Shown piece by piece: positions 20,567 to 30,296 of a DNA stretch of 30,296 bases. The translations under genes were made by a program, and so were the position numbers. Source of the stretch: Phaeoceros laevis (Eukaryota; Anthocerotophyta; Anthocerotopsida; Notothyladales); contig JBNGIQ010009337.1 of the NCBI GenBank assembly GCA_049999765.1, positions 46,246-76,541 on the forward strand. The letters are read 5' to 3'. The notes beneath the pieces were generated by a model. That model searched no databases and had not been told where the DNA came from. It saw only the letters and a list, made by a program, of their open reading frames with translations. Within the stretch, counting starts at the first letter, position 1, and each line of letters opens with the position of its first letter.

Positions 20567-21711
20567 GGTGTAGCTCGTTGCGAACAGTCAATTATGGCGC
20601 ACGCACTTCGCGTCCAGCTCCGACAGCCTTCAATCACGAAACAAGGGAACCGACACGTGGCACTCCCTCGCTGCTTCCCGCTCTACTGCTGCGGGACTGT
20701 ATTTAACTTTACAATCTTGGTTTCACACCTGGGCCATTTGACAACCCTCTGGCACCAATAGTTACCAGCAGGATAGGTAGGCCCCCGTCTGACGGTGTTG
20801 ACGCTCGAAAATCGATGTGCCACAGCGCTATATTTGCCCTCGTATGCTGCAGCATCTACTCGAGTACTTGGACGAATACAAGTCTGGTGCCCTCGTTTCG
20901 GCTGTCTGGTTCGGAGCCTCCCGTTTACAGCTTCCTTCCAAAAGGGATGCCGGCTGGAAGAGTGCTGCGGACGTATACGCCAGCCGCCGTTCCCTCTCTC
21001 ATCATCGTTGATGATCGCCTCTGCCTGCAGCTGCCAGGCCTAGGATGGACTTTTGTCTGGTTCCATTCCTGTTGCTGCCGAAGGATGCGTGTTGCTTGCC
21101 ACATACCCAATTATTAGCAAGCGTAGCAGCTTCGGATAGGTAGATGGCCAGGGCATACCCTAGCGCGCTATGTTGTAGCACAATAGCATGGATTTTTGCA
21201 GGTCCCCGGCCTGTTGGCAGCAAGCACTTATGAATCCCGTCCCCGCTTGCAGTTCCGAGTTGCATATTTCTGTGTATCAGTGTGCGGAATCGGGCACATG
21301 TACTGGAGCATTACTGCGGGCTGAAAATGCGATCATTTGGATTTTTCAGTCGGGCATATCCATCTCATCGGCGGGCAGCTAAGAACTGTCCCAGTGCACG
21401 TCGGACCAATTTGGAATTATGTGAGAAGCTATTTTTCTGCTTAAGTTTGGACGATTGTATTCTACAAGTACCAGAGTAGCAGATTTCAGGTATCCGACAC
21501 TCCTGAGCTGCTCGCCGTGCAAGCGTTGGGAGTCAGACTCTGACACCTTGGCTGGAAAAGGTAGGAGACTATGGGCATAGGAGCAATTTTGGTGATAAAC
21601 CCCGAGATATTCCTGGATAGGGGAGCTCGACGTAAGGATTAGGGTAGACTGTGCTGTCGAAGAATCAAGCTGCAAGCATTGGAATCTGTGAAAATAAGAG
21701 GTCCAGCCACC
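20567..21711. promoter_or_regulatory. Shared divergent upstream region (transporter / ARF-GAP)
   Basis: 1145 bp separates the start codons of the minus-strand transporter and the plus-strand ARF-GAP gene, so both promoters and 5' UTRs must fit here, or upstream introns must exist. No clear TATA box is seen for either. Open frames in the stretch overlap each other and lack domains. Confidence 0.5.
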
Positions 21712-24700
21712 ATGCATTTCGCGAAGTTGGACGATTCGCCTATGTTCAGGAAGCAGGTATTAACAGCTTATACGTCCTGTTGGAGATCCGTAACCAGCTC
21801 TCCTGTTTGTTACAAGTGAAACGAAGAGCTGTAGCATGATTTAGTCGGCCCTTTTTGCTTGCAGCTCCAGCAATTGGAGGAGAGTGCGGAAGCGCTACGT
21901 GACAGATGTCAGAAATTCTTCAAAGGGTGTAAGAAATACACGTAATGTCCATGTGATCAACCCCACATTGAGGCCTCTGCTGAAAATGCTTTGGATTAAT
22001 TCCACCTGTCAACCGTAGATAGCCAGCTGATGTGTGGACGTTGATATAAGCAGGGATGGGCTTGGAGAGGCTTATGACGGGGATCTTGCTTTCGCAAGTG
22101 CACTAGAAACGTTTGGAGGGGGCCATGATGATCCTATCAGTGTTGCTGTTGGAGGTTGTGTACTGCTCTTTTGGGTGGCAGACCTCTCCTTGAGTTTCCC
22201 AAGACACTGTTGGTCTTACTGATGTTGGCATAATATCTCACAGGTCCAGTAATGACCAAGTTTACTATTGCTCTCCGAGAAATTGGTACCTACAAGGAAG
22301 TTCTTCGGTCGCAGGTATTCATGTTTGGCTTTCTCAAGAGGTGGAAGTTGATCACGTGAAACTGTTTCACTTGACTGTGTTGTTTTAATGTATGCCTGCA
22401 ACATATGGATATGTTTGGACCTGTGTATCGGGTTTTTAGTTGTGATTTGACACTTTGCATCAGCTCTCAATGAATACTCTCAGCGGTGATGTGTCATTGA
22501 CTGTAGGGAATTGTCGCTTGCTGCAGGTGGAACACATGCTTAATGATAGACTTACGCAATTCGTTAGTGTTGATCTTCAAGATGTCAAGGTAACTCCTTA
22601 TTCTATTACAAGCTCTCTGCCATTCCCACCGCCCTGAGTCATTGGTGAGTCTGCAGGCTATGTGCTTGAGTAATGACCAGGTCCTATTTTTGGGGTGACT
22701 GATCGCAGAATGTCAAGGTTGGTGAGGAGCTTTCAACTCAGGATATGCAGGCTTATATGCGTTTTATCTGTGGTTATGCTGCCATGGGCTTTCCAGCTCT
22801 TTGATGCAAGGCTTTAAAGATTGACTGGAACTGCTTTCCTGTTGGAGTATACCGAGTTTTCCCGGACTAGCAGCTGTTAGCTCAAGAGAGCATGCACCAT
22901 GCAGTGCTTTCGTGTGACTCCTTAATTCCGTTTTCTTTAGTAAAAATCACCGCCCTCTCAGGTTATGCTTCGTAAGGGGATGTTTGTGTAACATAGAGCC
23001 GCGACATCTCAAAAGAAACAGCTTCCTGTGTGCTCCACCCTGTTTGCCTCTTGCTTTGGTCTCCTGGAAACTGCAGAAGAAATTTGTTCCTGCCCCCACC
23101 CCCTTTTTGGGTGGTTGCATGTGTTATTGGATCCTTTTTTACTGAAAATCCTTCCCAGCCAACTGATGGATACAAGTGATGTTCTGCAGGAAGTCAGGAA
23201 ACGATTCGACAAAGCAAGCTTGCATTATGACCAGGTATGTTGCAGAATGCGTCTCTTCTTGCTGCAATTTTCTATCTGTCTTATTTTTCTAATTGCTTTT
23301 CATGATCTGAAAACAGGTCCGTGAGAAATTTTTGTCGTTGAAGAAGGATGCAAAGCCAGACATCGTTGCTGAAGCCGAAGAGGTATTATGTCAGCTTCTG
23401 TAGACGTAAGAGCTGCAGGAATTTTCACTTAGCCACCCGACAACTCCTCACTTGCCATCTGACCGGATGCAGGACTTGAGAAATGCTAGGTCGCTATTTG
23501 AGCAGACCCGTTTCAATCTTGTAAGTGTCATACAAGCATTGGTAGAAAGGTATGTTCAAGCTTGAGTTAAGTCGTTGTAAGTTAGGATGTCTGAATAATT
23601 TGAGGCTTGTTGGCAGGTTACTGCGCTCTCCAATATTGAGGCTAAAAAAAAGTTCGAATTTTTGGAATCTGTGAGTGGTACCATGGATGCCCATCTTCGG
23701 TACTTCAAACAGGTGCAAGTCACAGTTTTACGTGTTCGAGAGCCTCTGTGGTTGCACATTTTGACAGTCAACAGGGTTTGGAGTGCATGTTAGCTGCTAC
23801 TCACTGGCGTTTTCTTGCAGGGATATGAGTTGCTTCACCAGATGGAGCCCTACATCCATCAGGTAAGTTTAAAAGAAATAGCTGAATTTTTGTCTGCTTG
23901 GGTGCTAGATTAGATCTTTAGTGTGAATTTTTTTTGTATTCTCTTTGTAGGTGCTCACATATGCACAACAGTCACGAGAACGTGCAAATTTTGAGCAAGC
24001 TGCTCTAGCAGACAGAATGCAAGATTTCAGAAGGCAGCTGGAGAAGGAATCACAGCGTTCAATTAGTGAGGAAGCCACATCAACAGGGGATGGTATCCAA
24101 GCCATTGGCAAGAGCTCGTACAAGCAAATTGAGGCAGTTATGCAGTCAACTCCAAGGGGAAAGGTAGGACTTCAGTTTCGCCTTGTTTTCCCGCGGCAGC
24201 TTCTATGTCCCATCAACCAGGTGTAGAAATTACTGATGTTCACACTGACATGAAATTTGCCGTTGCCATGTTGTCCCGTCTCTTTAGATTCAAACTATCA
24301 AGCAGGGTTACCTTTTAAAGCGTTCTTCCAATCTCCGTGGTGACTGGAAAAGACGTTTTTTTGTCTTAGACAGCCGAGGCATGTTGTATTACTACAGGAA
24401 GCAGTGGGGAAAACCAACGGTAAGGGCTGATGAACTGCATTAATGAACAGCATGATGTGTGGGGATGTTTTTACGGTTGGCCTCCCTTGAAGGGGGTGGA
24501 TATGTTGCTCAGTGATTGTTGAATTTCATTTGCCCTGGGACTGGTTATACGAGCAAGACCACCTCAAGGAGGTCGGAATCTTTTCTGGTTGTGGAGCATG
24601 AAGTAAACTGTTTGGGCTTCTTAGAAAATTAGCAAGGTTCCTGGCTTTCTGAAATGATTTTTCATTCTCACCTTGAGCCCATGCAGGATGACAAGACAAT

Positions 24701-27026
24701 TGCGCACCACACAGTGAACTTGCTTACTGCAACCATAAAAGTTGATGCTGAGCAGAGTGACTTGCGGTTCTGTTTCCGCATCATATCACCTTCAAAGAAT
24801 TACACGCTGCAGGTCGAGAACTGCCTCTTGTTGCTCCTGTGCAACAAACTAGAGTCCAATGAGCAGCTCTAATTTTTGTTAGGTCATGTCACGCTTGCTC
24901 TCTTGTCATTTGTGCAGGCCGAGAATGCAATTGATCGGATGGACTGGATGGACAAGATCACCGGAGTGATAGCATCTCTTTTGAACTCACAAGTCACTGA
25001 GCAGGTATGCATTCTGCTCGCTTCAAGGGTGTAGTGACTTAACTCTTTATCCCTTTTTTTCCGACTTGAACAAGTGGCATTGTTCAACCCTTTGAAGTTG
25101 GTAGTTGTGAGTCAAGTAATTCCTCAGTACGTTTTAGTAAGGTCAGCAGTATATGTGGAACGGCTATGGTTCAAATGGTACATTGTGTGGGATCAGTTGG
25201 GTGAACTATTTCTAGCTCTGAGCGACTCAAGTAGTTCAATTCTTAAAAGGTGCCTTCTATGTTGGAATGCAGAGACCACCTCGGAGTCCTCTGATGGGAT
25301 CACATCAACGGACTGCAAGTGAAAGCAGCTCTGTGGGGTCTGATTTTGAGCACGCAACATTGGATGAGAGGGGTCACTATGCTGCTCCCCGACGCGACTT
25401 GTCTTCTAGAGGCATGCAGTTGACCTACCCAGGTCAAGAATACTACGAGAAGCCCTTGGATGTCCTGAGGCGTGTAGCTGGAAATGATGTATGTGCAGAT
25501 TGTGGTGCCCCAGATCCAGATTGGGCTTCCCTCAACTTGGGAATACTTGTCTGCATAGAGTGCTCTGGGGTACACCGAAATCTTGGGGTCCACGTTTCCA
25601 AGGTTGGTCTTACCAGCTAGCAACTCCTCTTGGAGTACATGCTTTGCTACGCCCTACCACTTCGTTGTAACCTTTGCAACGAAGTGGTAGCAGTTGTTAA
25701 CCTCTTTGGTGATGTGAACTTGGAATTTTGTCCCAGATGCGGTCACTGACCCTAGATGTAAAAGTGTGGGAGCCATCAGTGATTGGATTTTTTCAGTCCA
25801 TTGGTAATCAGTATGCAAATTCATTGTGGGAAGAACTTCTTCCCAGGTGGGATATTGACCACAGGGGAAAAAGCGCCTCACCTAGCAAAATTGTGAATAA
25901 GTACTGTCTGCGCCTTCATTCCTCAGCCTGTAAGCCTTTCTTCTGCAGGTCTCACCCAGTTCATTCCAGCTTCTAATGTGCTTTTTGGATGAACTTGCAC
26001 GTATTGTACAGATTTTCGGGTTCGGATAGGGATAGGCCTGCAGTGGATGTCCTAAGAGTGAAACCGGATGCCAGGGATCCACTCCCTGTTAAGGAGAAAT
26101 TTATCCAGGCAAAGGTGATAACATGGCATGGACTTTACTGTACCTGAGCAGCTAGTTGGTTGGTACGAAACTGGATGTTGCAAATTTGCAATTGTGCAAT
26201 TGCCTAACTCATTTGGTGGCTCGACAGTATGTTGAAAAGCGATTTGTACAAAAGATGAAGTTTGAACCCAGAGGACCTACTCTGGCAAGGAGCATGTGGG
26301 ATGGTGTTCTAGGCAGTGATAAGCAGGCGGTGTTTCGCTTGATAGTGACAGCAGATGGTGATGTAAATACAAGATATGAGCAAGCTATGGTCGGCGAGGG
26401 ATCTCCAGTCTTGAGACCTGCAGGAGCGAGGAGAGGTGGTGCTGAAATTTCCAATACCACCAGAACTAGTTGGAGCGGCCCTATTGGTGTTGGCTCCCCT
26501 TCTCCTTCCCTTGTGCATTCTCGGTCTGTCGCCTCCTCTGTAACTTCAAGCCCCCTTTCTGGTGGAAGAACAGTGGCAAATGTTGCTCCTTCGTATGCCA
26601 TTGCCAAAGTAGAGGACATGCAGGGGTGCACCCTGCTGCATTTGGCTTGTCAGATAGGAAATCTGTCCATGGTAGAGCTTCTGCTGCAATATGGCGCCAC
26701 AGTGAACGCGGCAGACAGACATGGAAGGACACCCCTTCATCACTGTATCCTTTTTGGGAAGAACTACTGTGCGAAGTTGTTGCTAACCAGGTATGTGTTT
26801 TTTGCATTTCGTGTTGAGATAAGCTATCCCCGCGCACACCAGATGTAATGCATTTGAATACGTGCCAGGGGTAAATTGTTCCATTCTGTTTGTTGGATGC
26901 TGCAGGGGGGCCGACCCAGCAGCGGTTGATGCTGGTGGTAAGACTCCACTGGAGAGCGCTGTAGAGCTTGGTGCAATAACAGACGAAGAGCTATTTATTA
27001 TGCTGGCAGAGCCTGCGCAAAGATAA
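21712..27026 (+). CDS. AGD3: ARF-GAP with BAR, PH and ankyrin domains (VAN3/AGD3-like)
   Basis: Nineteen exons: 21712-21756, 21865-21941, 22054-22154, 22244-22314, 22527-22589, 23190-23234, 23317-23382, 23473-23520, 23617-23712, 23821-23862, 23951-24163, 24288-24419, 24687-24812, 24918-25004, 25273-25602, 25737-25846, 26012-26114, 26228-26790 and 26906-27026. They give 812 residues. Seen: exon 1 [15 protein letters not shown], nearly identical to Arabidopsis SCARFACE/VAN3; a BAR domain (about 5-225; [20 protein letters not shown]); a PH domain (about 293-405; [20 protein letters not shown]); a zinc finger Cys478-X2-Cys481-X16-Cys498-X2-Cys501 with arginine finger Arg506 in CSGVHRNLG; and ankyrin repeats (about 690-805). 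The family stimulates GTP hydrolysis on ARF GTPases at the trans-Golgi and plasma membrane; VAN3 acts in auxin-linked vein patterning. Catalytic residues are intact. The PH loop is shorter than in Arabidopsis. Confidence 0.96.
25654..25690. repeat. Perfect 14-bp hairpin in ARF-GAP intron 15
   Basis: ctaccacttcgttg (25654-25667) and caacgaagtggtag (25677-25690) are exact reverse complements around a 9-nt loop. The hairpin fills much of a 134-nt intron (25603-25736) between the zinc-finger exon and the next ARF-GAP exon. Confidence 0.85.
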
Positions 27027-27570
27027 TATCTCTTGGGTTGTACAGTATCGAACAGGCTGGCTGTGAGCATGCATTAGGATGACACAAGAGGCCTAGGTAG
27101 GCTATTCTTTCTGCGACGTAGAAGAGGTGCCATTTGGGCATACACTTGAAGCAAGCAATATCTGAATCATCTCGGAGCCGCATTTTAACGATTATTGCCG
27201 TCAAGTCATGTTTACATGGCATGTTTGTACCGTTGCTAGCAGTCTGCCTTCAACAATACGTGATTCTCCATGGGAACACGGCCGTAGGTAATCCGAAGAC
27301 GAGTAGCCTGCACCAAGTCTTGCTCTGGCCGTGCTTGTCACAGAGACAGGGCAAACACGTCCCGCCGGGACTCCGACAGCAGCTGCACCGATCCAGGCTT
27401 CAGGCGGCAGTGGTGCCCGCCTCTCGTTGTTTGGGGCCCGACAAGTGGATGCCTCGCAATGTCACCACGCCGGCAGGAGCTCACTCGAGGTGCTATAAAT
27501 CGAAAACTGGCCCCTCTCCAGACCACGGTAAGCTTGCAACCGGCCCGGCTTGTAACCACAAAGTTCCATC
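27027..27570. other. Spacer between ARF-GAP and amidase genes
   Basis: 544 bp that should contain the ARF-GAP 3' UTR and the amidase promoter. Apart from the TATA-like element near 27494 I see no coding or repeat structure; an open frame at 27134-27601 has no recognisable domain and overlaps the amidase start in another frame. Confidence 0.6.
27494..27500 (+). promoter_or_regulatory. TATA box for the amidase gene
   Basis: TATAAAT lies 71 bp upstream of the amidase ATG at 27571 in GC-richer surroundings. A start site about 30 bp downstream would leave a 5' UTR of roughly 40 nt. It is a match to consensus only; the start site is not shown. Confidence 0.5.
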
Positions 27571-29740
27571 ATGGCGCAACTGTCACAGGGTGTGTGCCTG
27601 ATGGTGGTGGTCCTTTTCCTCGTCCTGGGCACGCCGGTTACCCTGCAGCGAGCTGCAGCTTTCGAGGTTGTGGAGGCGGCCATATCCGACGTGCAGCTGG
27701 CGTTCAAGAATGGGCAGCTCACGTCCGTCCAGCTGGTCCAAGAGTACCTGCTGCGCATCGCCAAGTACGACGACAAGCTCAACTCCATCATCGAAATCAA
27801 CCCTGACGTGCTGGCATTGGCAGTGAAAGCCGATAGCGAAAGGTAGTATAGGCTTAAGCTTACAACCTTCCAAACTTGTCTTGTTCCAAGGACATCATGT
27901 ATCAATTCCTCGACCAGTTGACGAATTGGATGCCCATAAATGAGCCTGCAGGGCGGCAGCTGGAGGATACATCGGGGGACTGCACGGTGTTCCAGTGAGT
28001 GTTGTCTACTGTGCCCTGCATTGTTCTGTCTTCTGAGTCTCGCTATCAAATCCTACGCTTGAAATTCCGAGTAAGCTCAACGACCATTTTCAGGTTCTTC
28101 TCAAGGACAACATCGGCACCGTGGATAAGCTGGGCACCACGGCGGGCTCCTTCGCCCTGCTGGGCAGCACAGTCACCAGGGAGGCGTTCATCGTGAAGCT
28201 CCTGCGAGCGGCAGGCGCCATCATCTTTGGCAAAGCCAATCTGAGCGAGTTCGCGCACTTCCGATCGCTGTTGCAACCCGACGGCTTCAGTCCCAGAGGC
28301 GGCCAGACCAAGGCAAACCCACTGTCTTCCTCGATGGATCCGCCTGTGTAATCTGGAGATGAATGTCATTCATTTCAAGAGTGACTGTCACCGTTCTCAC
28401 CATGATGAATGCTTCGCTTGGTCCAGAACCCCTTCAACTTGGCACTGAGCCCCGGCGGGTCCAGCTCTGGGTCAGCAGTGGCGACAAGCGCCAACCTTGT
28501 GCTACTGGCAATCGGCACGGAGACGGAGGGCTCCATAGTCATCCCCACAAGCAGGAATTCAGTGGCCAGCCTCAAGCCTACTCCAGGACTCACCTCCCGA
28601 ATCGGCCTCGTTCCCATCTCCTTCCAGTTCGACAGCCCTGGGTGAGTTCCAATTCGCATTTTCGCATGATTCGAGGACCGATTGGATATCGATGTCCAGC
28701 GTGACCCACAATTCTCCTCTCCTCTGCGGTGGCCACAGGCCTATCGGGAAATACGTGGAGGACGTGGTTGCGCTGTTTGACGTGATCGCGGTGCCAGACC
28801 CCGCGGATCCTCTGTCCAAGACGTGCTCTCGGCCCGCGGAGGGCTACAATGCTCACAAGCTGCTGGACGGGATCAACGGCAAGCGCATAGGGATTGCCCG
28901 CAACTTCTTCCAGGCCGTCCCCGCCTTCCAGCAAGATGCGCTCAACAACATCGTGGCCGTCCTCAGGTAAGCCGTGCGACACGACGTAGCTGGCTGGCTA
29001 GAAACCTCGGAGCCGCGGCCTCCTAACGATCGCTCTGGACGTGGTCTTGAAACTGCAGCACAAAAGGCGCCACCGTCATCGAAAACGCCAACATCAATGC
29101 GGTCGTGCTGGACCAGATCCGCAAAGGAGTGGACCCCTTCAAGGCGCCGCTCACGGCCGACAAGTTCGTGCTCCTCTCCGACTTCAAGGTGAACATCAAC
29201 AATTACCTGCCCACGCTCAAAAACACCAATCTGCGCACGCTGCAGGACATCATCGCCTTCGACCAGGCCGACCCCCGTCAGGTACGCCCAATTCCTTCAT
29301 TCTGTCGTGAACCCGAGGGCCAGCTTTGGAGCAGCGGTGGGAATTTATGCCGTGGACGGATGTCTTTGTTGCAGCAATTCGCCAAGTTTCCGGACGACGT
29401 GTTCATCGGGGCACAGAACCAGACCTCCGGGCAGAACAGCCAGCCCTACTTGCTGGCGCAAGAGCTCGTGGCGCAACAGAACGGCAATGGCCTTCACAAG
29501 CTCCTCCAGGACCTAAAGTTGGACGCCCTCCTGGCTCCAGCGGACAGCGATGCCTTCCTGGTCGCGGCTCTCGGGAGGTTCCCCATTTTCACCCTCCCCG
29601 CCGGCTTCGACCCCTCCAACGGCCTGCCGTTCGGGGTCGTCCTTATCGGGGCTCCTTGTCAGGAGGCCAAGCTCATCGAGATCGCGTTCCCGCTTGAAGG
29701 GCATACCCGTGTCAGGAAAACACCACCTGGTTTCGCTTAA
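27571..29740 (+). CDS. Secreted amidase-signature hydrolase
   Basis: Seven exons, 27571-27842, 27952-27994, 28094-28312, 28427-28641, 28739-28966, 29059-29281 and 29375-29740, give 521 residues, the usual size for this family. Seen: an N-terminal signal peptide (about 1-30, VCLMVVVLFLVLG); GLHGVPVLLKDNIGT with Lys109; SPGGSSSGSA with Ser190; and GTETEGSIVIP with Ser214. Lys109, Ser190 and Ser214 correspond to the Ser-cisSer-Lys triad of amidase-signature enzymes such as GatA and FAAH, and the 24-residue Ser-Ser spacing matches FAAH. LKPTPGLTSRIGLVPIS and the C-terminal VRKTPPGF agree with plant secretory amidases like Arabidopsis At4g34880. The substrate is unknown; hydrolysis of carboxamides is expected. 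Intron 3 is best read as GC-AG (donor 28313), with an in-frame GT alternative at 28346. The 3' end converges on the next gene. Confidence 0.93.
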
Positions 29741-29826
29741 GATTATAGCGGAGAGGCCATCGGCACAAAAAGAGCTAGTCTAGTGCCTTCCAATTCTTGT
29801 CTTTCAATTGAGACTTCTGCGCTTTT

Positions 29827-30296
29827 CTAACACTTGAGTCGCAATGTCCGGCTCGTCACTGTACCAAAACCTTCTATGATGATTTCATTCTCGTGTACAT
29901 GGGCAACTCCGTAGGCTGTCTTGTCAGCAGGTGCTTCCAGGATGGCTTCCAAGGTCACAAAATGAGTGTTTTCAACACAGGCATAGCCACCAGCATGGTA
30001 GTGTCCTGCACATGGCCATGACAGATTCTTCCCTGGTGAGACTGGAAGTGAAGCACATTTCAGACCACCGCTAACAACAAATCTGCCACGCAAAAGTCAC
30101 ACAAAGTATGGAGGAGGCTCTGTACCGCAGAGGTAAAGCATGACCGCGGGGCTCTTGGCAAGCATACTGGCAACCTGAAGGGCACCACTGTCAGGAGCCC
30201 ACTCGTAATCATTGTAGAAAGGGGGTCCAAACAGAATCCAAGGGAAGGACACGCTACCTCCTCATGGTTCCAGAGAAGATGAGTTGAAGGAGATGA
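29827..30296 (-). CDS. ADPRM: ADP-ribose/CDP-alcohol diphosphatase-like phosphoesterase, C-terminal part
   Basis: Three minus-strand exons, 30296-30258 (cut by the window edge), 30174-30126 and 30005-29827, encode the last 88 or so residues; the N-terminal metallophosphatase core lies beyond the right edge. Seen: STHLLWNHEEVASMLAKSP, then LYLCGHYHAGGYACVE with the metal-binding GHxH motif, then FVTLEAILEAP, TAYGVAHVHENEIIIEG and a final VTSRTLRL. This order (W-N-x-E, AGHxHxGGY, LE-x3-E-x-P, V-E-x4-EG) follows Mn-dependent ADP-ribose/CDP-alcohol diphosphatases of animals and plants, cytosolic enzymes that cleave ADP-ribose and CDP-choline. Phase continuity holds at both introns. Activity cannot be judged because most metal ligands are outside the window. 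Confidence 0.8.

Noticed and set aside
26481-26837. Minus- and plus-strand frames overlapping ARF-GAP exon 18
   Set aside because: The exon 18 frame carries ankyrin repeats and joins neighbouring exons in phase; the others are shadows.

Overview
This window is nuclear DNA of a green plant, with split genes, GT-AG introns and no bacterial operon layout. Six of its genes are recognisable plant families: a TIC32-type chloroplast dehydrogenase, a CBSX plastid protein, an R2R3-MYB factor, a plant-type nucleotide-sugar transporter, a VAN3/AGD3-type ARF-GAP and a secreted amidase. Base composition looks balanced (near half GC by eye), introns are short (roughly 55-600 nt, one of 1.57 kb) and genes are dense (eight in 30 kb). 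This suggests a small-genome non-seed plant (bryophyte such as a hornwort, lycophyte) or a streptophyte alga. I cannot name the species from sequence alone, and the taxonomic statement is inference.

Layout, left to right. 1-654: leader, with a doubtful 69-codon open frame at the left edge. 655-1861 (+): two-exon secreted alpha/beta hydrolase of unknown function. 1862-4308: non-coding, with diverged repeats. 4309-5989 (+): seven-exon TIC32-like short-chain dehydrogenase. 6625-8519 (+): eight-exon CBSX-like two-CBS protein, whose presumed transit peptide contains an in-frame 105-bp tandem duplication and whose seventh intron holds a 100-N assembly gap. 9032-12929 (-): four-exon R2R3-MYB of the MYB80/MYB35 type. 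12930-17533: 4.6 kb without a recognised gene. 17534-20566 (-): fifteen-exon CMP-sialate-transporter-like nucleotide-sugar transporter. 20567-21711: shared divergent upstream region. 21712-27026 (+): nineteen-exon BAR-PH-ArfGAP-ankyrin protein. 27571-29740 (+): seven-exon secreted amidase. 29827-30296 (-): the last three exons of an ADP-ribose/CDP-alcohol diphosphatase-like phosphoesterase that runs off the right edge.

The exon models were built by hand. I required reading-frame continuity across every GT-AG (once GC-AG) junction and matched the spliced product to remembered family motifs. For the seven complete models the summed exon lengths divide by three and end on one stop codon, which supports them strongly.

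The genes do not form a pathway or cluster. This is an ordinary gene-dense chromosomal stretch carrying plastid (TIC32-like, CBSX), endomembrane (transporter, ARF-GAP), secreted (hydrolase, amidase) and nuclear (MYB) functions. I found no convincing new multi-gene system. The most interesting signals are the duplicated CBSX presequence, the alternative donors next to the amidase active-site loop, the reproductive-type MYB, and several hairpins and small repeats in introns and spacers.
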